A DNA stretch of 28,315 nucleotides, from the NCBI GenBank assembly GCA_900768505.1, contig CAAGED010000043.1, forward strand, positions 1 to 28,315, given 5' to 3'. Position 1 is the stretch's first letter; the number at the start of each line of letters is the position of its first letter. Below are positions 15,932 to 24,913 of the stretch, piece after piece. Source of the DNA: Lentisphaeria bacterium (GTDB lineage Bacteria > Verrucomicrobiota > Lentisphaeria > Victivallales > Victivallaceae). The notes under the pieces are model-generated. The model was not told the origin of the DNA and searched no databases. It worked only from the letters and a program-made list of their open reading frames with translations. The position numbers and the translations under genes were made by a program.

Positions 15932-16723
15932 TTAACGACGACGCCCCACGTACCTGGTACAGCCAGGATGGTCGTACTCAATGCCTTCCAGGTAATCCAT
16001 CGCCCCGGCATCCCGCACCCGACTCGCACAAAATTCATATGCATCATCCAGCTTTACTCCGGAAACAGACCCATTGTTAAACAACACATTAGCCGAACCA
16101 TTGCCTAAATTTTTCCCCGCCACGCCATCGGCACTGAACCCGATATCGCCGCCATGCCGGAAACGGAGCATACGATCGCCATCAAACCCCATGGAGCGAC
16201 AACGCAACCCCATATTGCTTCCGCCGTCACCCAGCAGCGCCGCATCGGCATAACGTGCCAAATTAGCCTGGGCGTAAATCAGGAACATCCCCAGATTCGG
16301 CGCATAATTGGCATTCATATTGTTGTGAGACGCTACATCTTCGTCCACGCCGATTTTGCAGGGACACTTGTAAGTATTGCGGTTACGTTCCTGATTGTTT
16401 TCCGAATTGAAAATTCCAGCTCGACTGATATAATAACTCATTTGAACCATGGTCGGACGACTGGAATACGGATTTTTGACAATCCACTCGTCGGCATACT
16501 CGTTCCAAAATCCGGAAGTCGCCGGCGGCATGGTGTTAAAATCAGTGCAATAAAGAATAAGCATGGAGTAGATTGAGCGCAATCGTCCTGAACACTCCAG
16601 CTCCAATGCCCGGGCGCGCGCCGAGTTGTAAGTGGGGACAATAATTCCGGCCAACACCGCCAGAATCGCCACAACCACCAATAATTCAATCAGCGTGAAA
16701 CTTTTTTGGGTTCGCCGCCACAT
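15932..16723 (-). CDS. Type II secretion/type IV pilin-like pseudopilin
   Basis: Second pseudopilin of the window, about 263 residues. The N-terminus MWRRTQKS precedes FTLIELLVVVAILAVLAGII, with the methylated Phe and Glu at +5, and Ser at -1 as in the other copy. The globular part carries several Cys ('TYKCPCKIG', 'GLRCRSMG') and ends with 'ANVLFNNGSVSGVKLDDA', an equivalent of the H-x9-DG region of Lentisphaerae/Planctomycete pseudopilins. The start is ambiguous: GGAG sits 11 nt before the ATG at 16723 but only 2 nt before the ATG at 16732, so the shorter form is preferred. It lies 35 nt downstream of the HNH gene on the same strand. Confidence 0.88.
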   Translation of the reverse strand: MWRRTQKSFTLIELLVVVAILAVLAGIIVPTYNSARARALELECSGRLRSIYSMLILYCTDFNTMPPATSGFWNEYADEWIVKNPYSSRPTMVQMSYYISRAGIFNSENNQERNRNTYKCPCKIGVDEDVASHNNMNANYAPNLGMFLIYAQANLARYADAALLGDGGSNMGLRCRSMGFDGDRMLRFRHGGDIGFSADGVAGKNLGNGSANVLFNNGSVSGVKLDDAYEFCASRVRDAGAMDYLEGIEYDHPGCTRYVGRRR

Positions 16724-16758
16724 AAAAAACATCACTCCGAAATTTTTAAATTTATAAC

Positions 16759-17082
16759 TTAATCCGACAACGAATCCTCTTCCGACGAATGCTGCGCCTC
16801 GTAATCACGAAGAATCAACTCCGCCGGCGTGAGATACTTCTTGGCGTTATTGCAATCCTTACAACACACCACCACGTTGGACTTATTGGATTTTCCACCG
16901 CGCACCACCGGTACGACGTGATCCATCGTCAACTCCTCACGCGTAAATTTTCTGCCGCAGTAATGACAAACTCCCCTATCAAGCTGCGCCTGCCACCAAG
17001 CTGATTTGCGCAATTGCCGCGCCTTTTCACGTTCCCGGGCAATCTGACGCTCATCCCGTTTAATTTCAATATAATCATCCAT
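16759..17082 (-). CDS. HNH endonuclease
   Basis: A 107-residue stand-alone HNH nuclease of the McrA-like zinc type. Two zinc-binding pairs, C39-x2-C42 (CHYCG) and C74-x2-C77 (CKDC), flank the catalytic D54-H55 (MDHVVPV) and the Asn/Lys segment 'GGKSNKSNVVV'. The N-terminal 30 residues are a highly charged helix. No restriction methylase, phage or toxin genes are next to it, so its cellular role is open; such small HNH proteins are often chromosomal housekeeping genes of unknown purpose. AAGGAAG lies about 8 nt before the ATG. Confidence 0.93.
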   Translation of the reverse strand: MDDYIEIKRDERQIAREREKARQLRKSAWWQAQLDRGVCHYCGRKFTREELTMDHVVPVVRGGKSNKSNVVVCCKDCNNAKKYLTPAELILRDYEAQHSSEEDSLSD

Positions 17083-17137
17083 CAGAGCACTTCCTTCGCA
17101 CCGGCTAAAATAAATATAATCATTGTTCCGTACATAT

Positions 17138-18760
17138 TCAACTGATTTTCAGAATTTGCTCGGCAATTTTCAACCCGTCGACCGCACCGGAGACAATTCC
17201 TCCCGCATATCCGGCTCCCTCTCCCGCCACGTAAAGCCCCGGCAGCGAACTGCATAAATTCCCGTCACGCAAAAAACGGCAGGGAGAAGAGACAAACGCC
17301 TCCACTCCAATTAAATTACCCTCGCTGACAAATCCCGGCGCCATGGAATCAAATTTTTTTAACGCATACCTTATTCCAGCTGCCAGCTTCTCCGGCAGCA
17401 ATTCATCCAAACGTCCCGGGTTAATACCAACCCGGCAGGAGCTGCGTTTACGGCAAACTCCTTCAACTCCATTTAAAAAATGTTTCGCTCCCTGCGCCGG
17501 CAGAGTGTAATCGCCGCCTCCGGCAACGAACATTTGTTGTTCCATTTTTCCTAAAAAATTCCACGCGTCATCAGCATTGGAAAAATCTTCAGCACCATAA
17601 GTGACAATTAAACAGGAGTTGGCAAACTCGCCATCCCGCCGGTAATTGCTCATTCCGTTGGTGGAAACGTGTCCTGTCTCGGCTCCCGCCATCACCACTT
17701 CGCCACCAGGACACATGCAAAAAGTGCTTACGCCGGGAACTCCCGCAGGTGGTTTACTGACAAAATTATATTCCGCCGCCCCAAGTGCAACTGGACGCTT
17801 CAATGTATGATATTGTTGATTGTCCACCATTTTTTGCGGGTGTTCAATCCGGCATCCCAATTGAAAACCCTTGAGTTGATGTGAAACCCCGGCCCGAATC
17901 AGCGCCCGGTGCAGTTTGTGTCCGCCGACTCCAGCGGCAATCACCACATATTCTCCGGCAATTTTTTCTCCACTGCTGCCAACTACACCGGCGCAACGGC
18001 CGGAATCACACCAAAGGTCAGCAACCTCAAAACCAAACTTAAAAACACCGCCCAGACGAGTGATTTCAGTTCGGAATTTCTGACAAACGGTAAAAAGATT
18101 ATCCGACCCGATGTGAGGACGCTTAAGGTAGCGAATCTCTTCCGGCGCCCCCATCCGGATAAATTCATTCAGCACTACGCGGCCGTACCAGTCGCCGTTT
18201 ATGCGCGTGTAGAGTTTGCCGTCAGAAAAAGTTCCGGCGCCTCCCTCGCCCATCAAAAAATTACTGCATTCGTCAAGCACTCTGGTTTGGTAGAATTTCT
18301 TAATATCCTCCGAACGCTTCTCCACTTCAAATCCGCAATCCAGAATTATCGGCCGACAACCGGCCAACGCCAGAAAGTAGGCGCAGAAAATTCCCGCCGG
18401 CCCGCTGCCAACCACTATCGGCGCGGTCGGCAACCGCCCGTTATTCCGCACTAAATCCGCCACCGTATGCTGAAAATCCACCGCCAAATAACTAAGCGCC
18501 TCATCCTCAGAAATAATATTTAATTTAACCACCCCGGCCGAGCGTAAATCCGGCGTGGCACTGCTGACAATCAAATTATAAACCAGCTCGGCATTACGCC
18601 TTCTGGAATCCACACTCTTATTTATAATCCGGTATGACTCCACCACCCCGCCAATCAGCGATGCAGCAATAAATTCATCCAACGCTCGATCCACCTGCAG
18701 CGGATTCAAGGTGAGAAACTCCGCCGTCAAGCGAAGATTTTCCAGTTTATAATATGTCAC
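17138..18760 (-). CDS. FAD-dependent dehydrogenase of the COG2509 type
   Basis: Predicted cytoplasmic flavoprotein of 540 residues. An N-terminal domain of about 110 residues precedes the dinucleotide-binding motif 'VVGSGPAGIFCAYFLALAG' with GSGPAG at 118-123. The hallmark 'GGAGTFSDGKLYTRI' follows. Other family features are 'CRIEHPQ', 'GAAEYNF', 'TFCMCPGGEVVMAGAETG' and a C-terminal FAD-binding 'PGLYVAGEGAGYAGGIVSGA'. The reaction is not established for this family; a link with tRNA or quinone metabolism is only speculation. The GTG start at 18760 gives the family-like N-terminus. It begins 20 nt after the LolA-like gene, so they are co-transcribed. Confidence 0.93.
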   Translation of the reverse strand: MTYYKLENLRLTAEFLTLNPLQVDRALDEFIAASLIGGVVESYRIINKSVDSRRRNAELVYNLIVSSATPDLRSAGVVKLNIISEDEALSYLAVDFQHTVADLVRNNGRLPTAPIVVGSGPAGIFCAYFLALAGCRPIILDCGFEVEKRSEDIKKFYQTRVLDECSNFLMGEGGAGTFSDGKLYTRINGDWYGRVVLNEFIRMGAPEEIRYLKRPHIGSDNLFTVCQKFRTEITRLGGVFKFGFEVADLWCDSGRCAGVVGSSGEKIAGEYVVIAAGVGGHKLHRALIRAGVSHQLKGFQLGCRIEHPQKMVDNQQYHTLKRPVALGAAEYNFVSKPPAGVPGVSTFCMCPGGEVVMAGAETGHVSTNGMSNYRRDGEFANSCLIVTYGAEDFSNADDAWNFLGKMEQQMFVAGGGDYTLPAQGAKHFLNGVEGVCRKRSSCRVGINPGRLDELLPEKLAAGIRYALKKFDSMAPGFVSEGNLIGVEAFVSSPCRFLRDGNLCSSLPGLYVAGEGAGYAGGIVSGAVDGLKIAEQILKIS

Positions 18761-18780
18761 AAGAAAAATCCAATCTCATT

Positions 18781-19521
18781 TTACTTGACTGTTTTAAATA
18801 TATTCAACGGTTTGTCCGGCGTTACATAATCGGCCACGGTTCGATCAAAAATTATTTCGCAACGCCATTTTTTATCCAGCCACAACACCAAGCGGCTGAC
18901 CACATAAAAATCCCCCTGTTTCCGAAAACTGGAAACTTCCAATGACCGAGTCGATTCCCTATTTCCATCCTCGTTCAAGCGAAAAAATTCCGCCCGCACC
19001 GGAAAAAGATATTTGTCGCTGATGTAAACCAGTGCCAATTCCCTGCCGTCCGGGGATTTCAATTCAAATTTACGACAGAAAACCGTCCGCACCGACTCCC
19101 CCGGCAACTCCTGAACCAAATCCCAGTAGAGAAACGACATGGCCAAATCCGCTACCTGCAAACCATATTCTCCCAATTTGCCACCGGTGGAAATATTTTC
19201 ATTCTGCGCCTGAACAACAGTCGGCTCGCCGTTGTATTTTTGGGTAATCATATATCCCTCTTCACCATCCAGCACCAATTGCGCCTTCACCGCTTCGGGG
19301 GTAAATAAATTAGCCAGATAAACCCGCCCCTTGACAGCACGCTTTTTGTCCACACTGCGGTAGTGCAACGTCCCCTCGGAAACCGCATAACTCTCCACAC
19401 CGCGATAACTGCGCGCCCGCTTCAAAAAATCAGCCGCACTTGTTATGCCGGACTCCGCCGCCATTACGCAACCAATTGCAAAAAACAATACTCCAATCAG
19501 GGTAAACCGCAAATTTTTCAT
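18781..19521 (-). CDS. LolA-like periplasmic/outer-membrane lipoprotein-sorting protein
   Basis: A 246-residue exported protein with signal peptide MKNLRFTLIGVLFFAIGCVMA and cleavage near AAE. The remainder is a beta-rich chain ('AVKGRVYLANLF', 'AQLVLDGEEGYMITQKYNGE', 'VRTVFCRKFELKSPDGREL', 'SSFRKQGDFYVVSRLVLWLD') with the look of the LolA/LolB-like half-barrel proteins annotated as outer-membrane lipoprotein-sorting proteins. That is a fold-level impression, without a diagnostic motif. The ATG at 19521 is preferred since GGAG lies 6 nt upstream; an ATG at 19533 would place the Shine-Dalgarno site inside the gene. It is 24 nt downstream of lon. Confidence 0.75.
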   Translation of the reverse strand: MKNLRFTLIGVLFFAIGCVMAAESGITSAADFLKRARSYRGVESYAVSEGTLHYRSVDKKRAVKGRVYLANLFTPEAVKAQLVLDGEEGYMITQKYNGEPTVVQAQNENISTGGKLGEYGLQVADLAMSFLYWDLVQELPGESVRTVFCRKFELKSPDGRELALVYISDKYLFPVRAEFFRLNEDGNRESTRSLEVSSFRKQGDFYVVSRLVLWLDKKWRCEIIFDRTVADYVTPDKPLNIFKTVK

Positions 19522-19545
19522 GCTTGTCTCCATAAATTGTTCAAA

Positions 19546-21945
19546 TCAATCCTCCGCCGGAGCAAAAACTAAATTCAACACCTGATCAATATTGCTGACA
19601 AAGTGAAAATTCAAATGCTCTTTCACCTGCCTGGGAATATCCTCCAAATCTTTGCGATTCTCCTCCGGCAACACAATATCCCGAACTCCAGCCCGCAATG
19701 CGGCAATGGTTTTCTCCTTTAATCCTCCAATAGCAGTTACCCGACCACGCAAGGTGATTTCGCCAGTCATCGCCAACCGGGGACGTAACTTACGCCCGGT
19801 CAAAAGGGAAACCAATGCGCTGCTGATGGTAATTCCAGCCGACGGCCCGTCCTTTGGGGTGGCTCCGTCCGGGACATGAATATGAAAATCATTTTCCTCA
19901 AACACCTTAACATCAATACCCAAGCTCGGAGCATGATTTTTGATCAGGCTGAATGCCGTCTCAGCACTCTCCTTCATCACATTCCCCAATGAACCGGTCA
20001 ATTTTAAATTACCCTTCCCCGGCATCATGGTACTCTCAATGACCAGAATTGAACCGCCGCAACTGGTCCACGCCATACCGGTGGCACAACCGTATTCCAA
20101 TTTTACATCCGCTTCATCCTGAAGAAACTTCCGGCTGCCTAAAAGTTCATTAATCTTTTTTGGGGACAAACTGACCTTGTCAGTAGAAGCGATTTCCCCA
20201 CTGACCAATTTACGCGCCACCTTGCGGCAGACACTGCCAATGGTACGCTGCAGACTGCGAACTCCGGCTTCCCGGGTGTAGTAATCAATAATTTCATCAA
20301 TGGCTGGCAAGGTAAAATTAACCAACTTGGGATTCAATCCATTCTGGGCACACTCCCGGGGTACCAAATATTTCTTGGCAATCTGCCGTTTTTCAAATCC
20401 GGTATATCCCGGCAGTTGAATAATCTCCATACGATCCAGCAACGGCCCTGGTATTTCATCCATCACGTTGGCCGTGGCAATGAAAAACACCTTACTCAAA
20501 TCATAATCAACATCCAGAAAATGGTCATTAAAAGCGGAATTCTGCGCCGGATCTAAAACCTCCAGCAAAGCCGCCGCCGGATCGCCCCGCAGATCCTTGC
20601 CCAATTTATCGATTTCATCCAGCATAAATACCGGATTGCCGACGCCGGCTTTTTTTATGCCCTGAATAATCCGCCCAGGCATTGCTCCTACATAAGTACG
20701 GCGATGTCCGCGAATTTCAGCCTCGTCATGGACTCCGCCCAATGACATGCGGATAAACTCCCGCCCCATCGATGCGGCAATTGATTTGCCCAACGAGGTT
20801 TTGCCAACCCCCGGCGGTCCGACAAAACACAAAATCGGCGCATGTCCGTCTTTTTTCAACTGCAGCACCGCCAGACACTCCAAAATCCGTTCTTTTACAT
20901 CATTCAAACCGTAATGATCGTCATTGAGCTGCTTCTCAGCTAATTTAACATCCAAATGATCCTCAGAATATTTGTTCCAGGGCACGGAGAGCATCCAATC
21001 CAGATAATTATACGAAACCGTATATTCCGGCGCCGCCTGCGGAATCATCTCCAAACGGCTCAACTCCTTACTGACAATATCCGCCACATTCTCCGGAAGC
21101 GCCAATTTATTCATCCGTGCTTCAAGGTCAACAATGTCACTGCTCCGGGAATCTTCCCCCAACTCCTCCTTGACTACCCGCAACTGCTCGCGCAAAAAAT
21201 ATTCCCGCTGCCCCTTGCCCAAATTCTGCTGAACCTGATTCTGAATTTGAGCGCCAATCTCCAATGCCTGCAATTCACGGTTAAGCACAATATTTACCAG
21301 TGAAAGCCGTTCCGGCACCGATAAAAGCTGCAACACCATGAATTTTTCTTCATAACTTAAATTTTGCGAATCGGCCAGCACGTCCGCCAACCGTCCCGGA
21401 TCATCCATGGTATTTACCGCACCCCGCAACTCCTCGGGCATATTAGGAATATAATTCATCATCGCATTGAATTCGGCCACGCAACTCTTCACCAGACCAA
21501 GCACCTCCAGCGATTTGGCAAAAGTAGATGCCACGTCGTGGTATTCCGCCCGGTAAAACTCATTTTCCGGATAAATTTGCGCCACCTCAATTCGCTTGAC
21601 ACCGCGCAGGAGAACCCGCATGGAATTATCAGGATTGCGAATCAATTTTATCACCCGACAGCGCATGCCGATTGTACCGTAATTCTCTCCCTCAAATTCC
21701 AGGGTTTCCGGAATCGCCTTACACACCTCGGCCAATTTAACTAAATTCGGCCGATCATAAATCACCACCAACTGCCGATCCAACCGCATAATTCGATTTA
21801 ACGTTGCCACATCGGCTGGATTATCCACCAGCACCGAAGAGAGAGTAAACGGATAAACCACATTATTTTTTAACCGGATAACCGGCAGATGTTCGTTTTT
21901 AACCACGGGCGACAATTGCCCGGATTTAATGGTAATATTGCTCAT
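19546..21945 (-). CDS. lon: ATP-dependent protease Lon
   Basis: Hexameric cytoplasmic AAA+ serine protease for damaged and regulatory proteins. The 799 residues are full length. The N-terminal substrate-binding LON domain covers about residues 18-220, followed by the coiled region ('NLGKGQREYFLREQLRVVKE'). The AAA+ module has Walker A GPPGVGKT at 376-383 and a Walker B region 'PVFMLDEIDKLG'. The C-terminal protease domain carries the Ser702/Lys745 dyad (PKDGPSAG and GLKEKT), separated by 43 residues as in E. coli (Ser679/Lys722). AAGGGG lies close before the ATG. No heat-shock CIRCE element was seen upstream. Confidence 0.98.
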   Translation of the reverse strand: MSNITIKSGQLSPVVKNEHLPVIRLKNNVVYPFTLSSVLVDNPADVATLNRIMRLDRQLVVIYDRPNLVKLAEVCKAIPETLEFEGENYGTIGMRCRVIKLIRNPDNSMRVLLRGVKRIEVAQIYPENEFYRAEYHDVASTFAKSLEVLGLVKSCVAEFNAMMNYIPNMPEELRGAVNTMDDPGRLADVLADSQNLSYEEKFMVLQLLSVPERLSLVNIVLNRELQALEIGAQIQNQVQQNLGKGQREYFLREQLRVVKEELGEDSRSSDIVDLEARMNKLALPENVADIVSKELSRLEMIPQAAPEYTVSYNYLDWMLSVPWNKYSEDHLDVKLAEKQLNDDHYGLNDVKERILECLAVLQLKKDGHAPILCFVGPPGVGKTSLGKSIAASMGREFIRMSLGGVHDEAEIRGHRRTYVGAMPGRIIQGIKKAGVGNPVFMLDEIDKLGKDLRGDPAAALLEVLDPAQNSAFNDHFLDVDYDLSKVFFIATANVMDEIPGPLLDRMEIIQLPGYTGFEKRQIAKKYLVPRECAQNGLNPKLVNFTLPAIDEIIDYYTREAGVRSLQRTIGSVCRKVARKLVSGEIASTDKVSLSPKKINELLGSRKFLQDEADVKLEYGCATGMAWTSCGGSILVIESTMMPGKGNLKLTGSLGNVMKESAETAFSLIKNHAPSLGIDVKVFEENDFHIHVPDGATPKDGPSAGITISSALVSLLTGRKLRPRLAMTGEITLRGRVTAIGGLKEKTIAALRAGVRDIVLPEENRKDLEDIPRQVKEHLNFHFVSNIDQVLNLVFAPAED

Positions 21946-22057
21946 AAAATCCCCTTAATAGCCAAAATAAACTAAAATGAATTGCCGTCTTCGATAAACA
22001 TCACATCAAAACAGACGACCACCAACATGATAAATTCAACGAAAATATAATTGTATT

Positions 22058-23368
22058 TTACGCTAAATTCAATACTTCAGACTCATCTAAAAGTAAATTT
22101 AAAAATTCCCCGGCCAAATACAACGAGCCGCAAATCAAAATTCTCCGCCCGCTCCGACGCGCCAATTCCAATGCCGTCGTCTCGTCCGCCGCACTGCAAT
22201 AATTCTCAAAACCCTTGGCGGATACGAACTTGCCTAAATCATCACTGCTCCAGGAGGGGCGGAATGAACATTTCATTCCGGTAAAAATAAACTGCCCGGA
22301 CAACGGCAGCAGCGCCGTAAGGCCATCCGTGGCATCCTTGTCGGCAAAGGCACCAAAAATCACGCACATTTTTTCACCTGGAAAAAGTTTCTGCAATGAA
22401 TTTGACATTGCCTGAAGACCGTCTGGGTTGTGACCGCCGTCAATGATAGTTCCATCGGAGAGAATTTGAATTCTTGCCGGCCACCTTACCTCACTCAAGC
22501 CGCTCAGAGCTTCCGCAAGCGAAAAATCATACTTGGTGGCCAAAAACTTCAGCACCGCAAAAACCAGCCGGAAATTAATCAGCTGCATTTCTCCGGGCAG
22601 ACTCAAATTAATCATAAATTCTCCAAAACGAAAACACTGAATAATCCGATTGCCCCGGCAAAAACAATCAAAATCCCGGATTTCGGTATCAAAATCACCT
22701 CGAATAAGTTCCGCATTTTCTTCTTTTGCCCGCCGCCTTATCACTTCAAACGGTTCATCGCTCATTTTTCCGACAAAAACCGGACGCTCACGTTTGATGA
22801 TGCCAGCCTTTTCAAAAGCAATTTTTCCCAGCGTATCGCCCAGATATTTTTCATGATCAAAGGCAATTCCGGTAATAATTGAACAAATTGGGTCAATTAT
22901 ATTGGTGGCATCAAAACGCCCGCCCATTCCACACTCGAAAATCACAAAATCCACCTGCCGCAACCGGAAAAATTCCAGCGCCATAATCGTGGTGATTTCA
23001 AAATAAGTCACACTGGCGCCGGATTCGCGCTGCATTGTCCGGGCGATTTCGTCCAGACGCCAGAATATCCTGGCAAAATCCTCCTCACTGATGGCAATAC
23101 CATCCACCCGGAATCGCTCCCGGGGAGACACCAAATGCGGCGAGGTGTATAATCCGGTATGAAAATTACATTTGCGCAATGCACACTCAAGCATCGCCGC
23201 CACCGAACCCTTGCCGTTGCTTCCGGCAATGTGAATAATCTTGAGGCCGTGTTCATAATTGCCGCTGCGCCGCGCCAGCTCCTTGGTTTGCTCCAAACCT
23301 AATTTAATGCCGAATTTATGATAATGCTGCAATCGTTCGATTGCCGCCAAATAACTTTGCTGCGACAT
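22058..23368 (-). CDS. folC: Folylpolyglutamate synthase/dihydrofolate synthase
   Basis: Mur-ligase-family enzyme that adds glutamate to dihydropteroate and tetrahydrofolate. The 436 residues match FolC. The P-loop 'AGSNGKGS' is at residues 48-55, followed by 'GLYTSPHLVSPRERFRVDG', the Omega loop and substrate region. 'FEITTIMALEFFR' and 'ECGMGGRFDATNI' hold the Mg-binding residues, and 'IIDGGHNPDGLQAM' is the C-terminal-domain signature. Whether it is bifunctional cannot be decided from the sequence. It lies 85 nt downstream of tolB, from which it is separated by a stable hairpin, and 112 nt upstream of lon. Confidence 0.95.
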   Translation of the reverse strand: MSQQSYLAAIERLQHYHKFGIKLGLEQTKELARRSGNYEHGLKIIHIAGSNGKGSVAAMLECALRKCNFHTGLYTSPHLVSPRERFRVDGIAISEEDFARIFWRLDEIARTMQRESGASVTYFEITTIMALEFFRLRQVDFVIFECGMGGRFDATNIIDPICSIITGIAFDHEKYLGDTLGKIAFEKAGIIKRERPVFVGKMSDEPFEVIRRRAKEENAELIRGDFDTEIRDFDCFCRGNRIIQCFRFGEFMINLSLPGEMQLINFRLVFAVLKFLATKYDFSLAEALSGLSEVRWPARIQILSDGTIIDGGHNPDGLQAMSNSLQKLFPGEKMCVIFGAFADKDATDGLTALLPLSGQFIFTGMKCSFRPSWSSDDLGKFVSAKGFENYCSAADETTALELARRSGRRILICGSLYLAGEFLNLLLDESEVLNLA

Positions 23369-23398
23369 ACTTTATAATCTTTTCCTTGATAAACTTAT

Positions 23399-23438
23399 AT
23401 CCGCGACCGCTTCCTACACCAGGCCGCCAGCCGCGGAT
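23399..23438 (-). other. GC-rich inverted repeat between tolB and folC
   Basis: ATCCGCG (23399-23405) and CGCGGAT (23432-23438) can pair perfectly around a 26-nt GC-rich interior, in otherwise AT-rich surroundings. There is no T tract, so it is not a classical terminator. It lies 31 nt before the folC ATG and could stabilise the upstream mRNA end or modulate folC translation. Confidence 0.4.
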
Positions 23439-23453
23439 TATATTAAATGTATT

Positions 23454-24656
23454 CTATTTGAGCAGATTAGACCAAGTTGGCGACGAAATGCTCTTGCCAT
23501 CACGCCGCAATACCCTTGCTCCGCCGCTCCAAGTATCAAAAATCACCAGTTCGCCCCGCCCTCCGGAGAGACGGGCACAAACCAAATGCCGATTATCCGG
23601 CGCCCAAGTTACGCTTTCATAATTGCTCCGGCCATCGGAAACAATCCGGTTGACCCGGGTTTTAAGATTGTAGACCACAACCGAATAAACCCCGTCCTTG
23701 CGGGCAATGTAGGCAATTTCATTATCCTTGGACCAAGCCGGAGAAACCGCTTCAATGCCAAAAGTGTCCAACTTCTCTACACTGCCGCCGTTGGCGCCGG
23801 TTATGTAAAGCCGCGGCCGCCCGGTGCGGTCGGAGACGAAACAAATCCAATTACCGTCCGGACTCCAGGCTGGAGAAGCCTCCACCGCCGGATCATTGGT
23901 GATCCGTTTCTTACCGCTGTCCCCCAATGAATGGGTATAGAGTTCCACCCGGTTGTCCCGACTGAGCACCAGCGCCAGATACTGGCCGCCGGGATGAACC
24001 GCCGCGCCGGAATTCAACCCCTTGTAGGAGGCGATCCGGCGAGTCATAACCGGATTGAGTTTAGTCTGGTAAATTCCGGTACCGCTCTGGCCGTAACGGG
24101 TATAAAGCAGCGACTTGCCGTCCGGAGTGAATTCCGGCTCGACACACAGGGTGCTCATTCGGGTGACCTGCTGGACATTATCGCCGTTGATGTCGCACAT
24201 AAAAATATTGCCTTTGCCGGAGCCGGTCATAACCGTGTAGGCCAATTTGGAATGGCAGATTCCGTCAATGCCGAAAATACTTTTAAGCAACAGGTCAATT
24301 CCCCGCTTGACATTGTCATCCAAGCGGCTGTTGACCGGGAAGGCAACCGAATATTTCTTACCGGAAATCGTATTGGTGATGGTATATGTAACCCGGTTGC
24401 CAGAGTTGTTCATATTGAAAATATAATCAGCCGGAGCCGATTCAGGCACAATATCAAACCAATCCGCCGCCTTAAGCATGCTGTAAGTAGCCTTGGTGGC
24501 CTCGCTGTTTCGATCATTAGGCACAAAACGCAGCTTAGGATTGCCCTTAAATTCACTGGCGGCCTTGGTGACTTCAATTTCCGCCTGTACCGTGCATGGC
24601 ATCATAAAAACGGCGGTGCCAAGAACGGCAAGCAAGGAAAATAAAATTTTTCTCAT
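23454..24656 (-). CDS. tolB: TolB, periplasmic beta-propeller protein
   Basis: Periplasmic component of the Tol-Pal envelope-constriction system. The signal peptide MRKILFSLLAVLGTAVFMMP ends at CTVQA before EIEV. Residues about 25-145 form the N-terminal alpha/beta domain ('GNPKLRFVPNDRNSEATKAT'). A six-bladed beta-propeller follows with TolB-type repeats: 'FTPDGKSLLYT', 'HPGGQYLALVLSRD', 'SPAWSPDGNWICFVSDRTG' and 'TWAPDNRHLVC'. The ATG at 24656 is preferred for its typical signal peptide, with GAGGG about 12 nt upstream; the ATG at 24674 would add six residues. Other tol genes (tolQ, tolR, pal) are not in the window. Confidence 0.93.
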   Translation of the reverse strand: MRKILFSLLAVLGTAVFMMPCTVQAEIEVTKAASEFKGNPKLRFVPNDRNSEATKATYSMLKAADWFDIVPESAPADYIFNMNNSGNRVTYTITNTISGKKYSVAFPVNSRLDDNVKRGIDLLLKSIFGIDGICHSKLAYTVMTGSGKGNIFMCDINGDNVQQVTRMSTLCVEPEFTPDGKSLLYTRYGQSGTGIYQTKLNPVMTRRIASYKGLNSGAAVHPGGQYLALVLSRDNRVELYTHSLGDSGKKRITNDPAVEASPAWSPDGNWICFVSDRTGRPRLYITGANGGSVEKLDTFGIEAVSPAWSKDNEIAYIARKDGVYSVVVYNLKTRVNRIVSDGRSNYESVTWAPDNRHLVCARLSGGRGELVIFDTWSGGARVLRRDGKSISSPTWSNLLK

Positions 24657-24913
24657 TGGTCTATTTACCCTCATATTTGAAATTTGTGTAATATTTTACT
24701 GAAAAATCCTGCTTGATACTATATAACGGCATAATATAAACCCAAACCACAATACCGCAACCGTTTTTTAATTATTTATCGCCTTTTTTTTGCAACAATT
24801 TGATTTTTTTTGATATTGCGCTAATTTATCCAACTGATATCAATTTTTTGCCCGCATTTGCTCGGCAAATCACTTTACCTAAAAAATACAATCAACTTTG
24901 AGGAAATCTGCAA

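Noticed and set aside
16759..17082. HNH gene as part of a restriction or phage-defence island
   Set aside because: Neighbours are housekeeping or envelope genes, with no methylase, integrase or toxin gene nearby.
23586..24644. Plus-strand open frames of 114 and 237 codons opposite tolB
   Set aside because: They arise from the GC-biased third positions of tolB on the other strand; tolB has full domain support.
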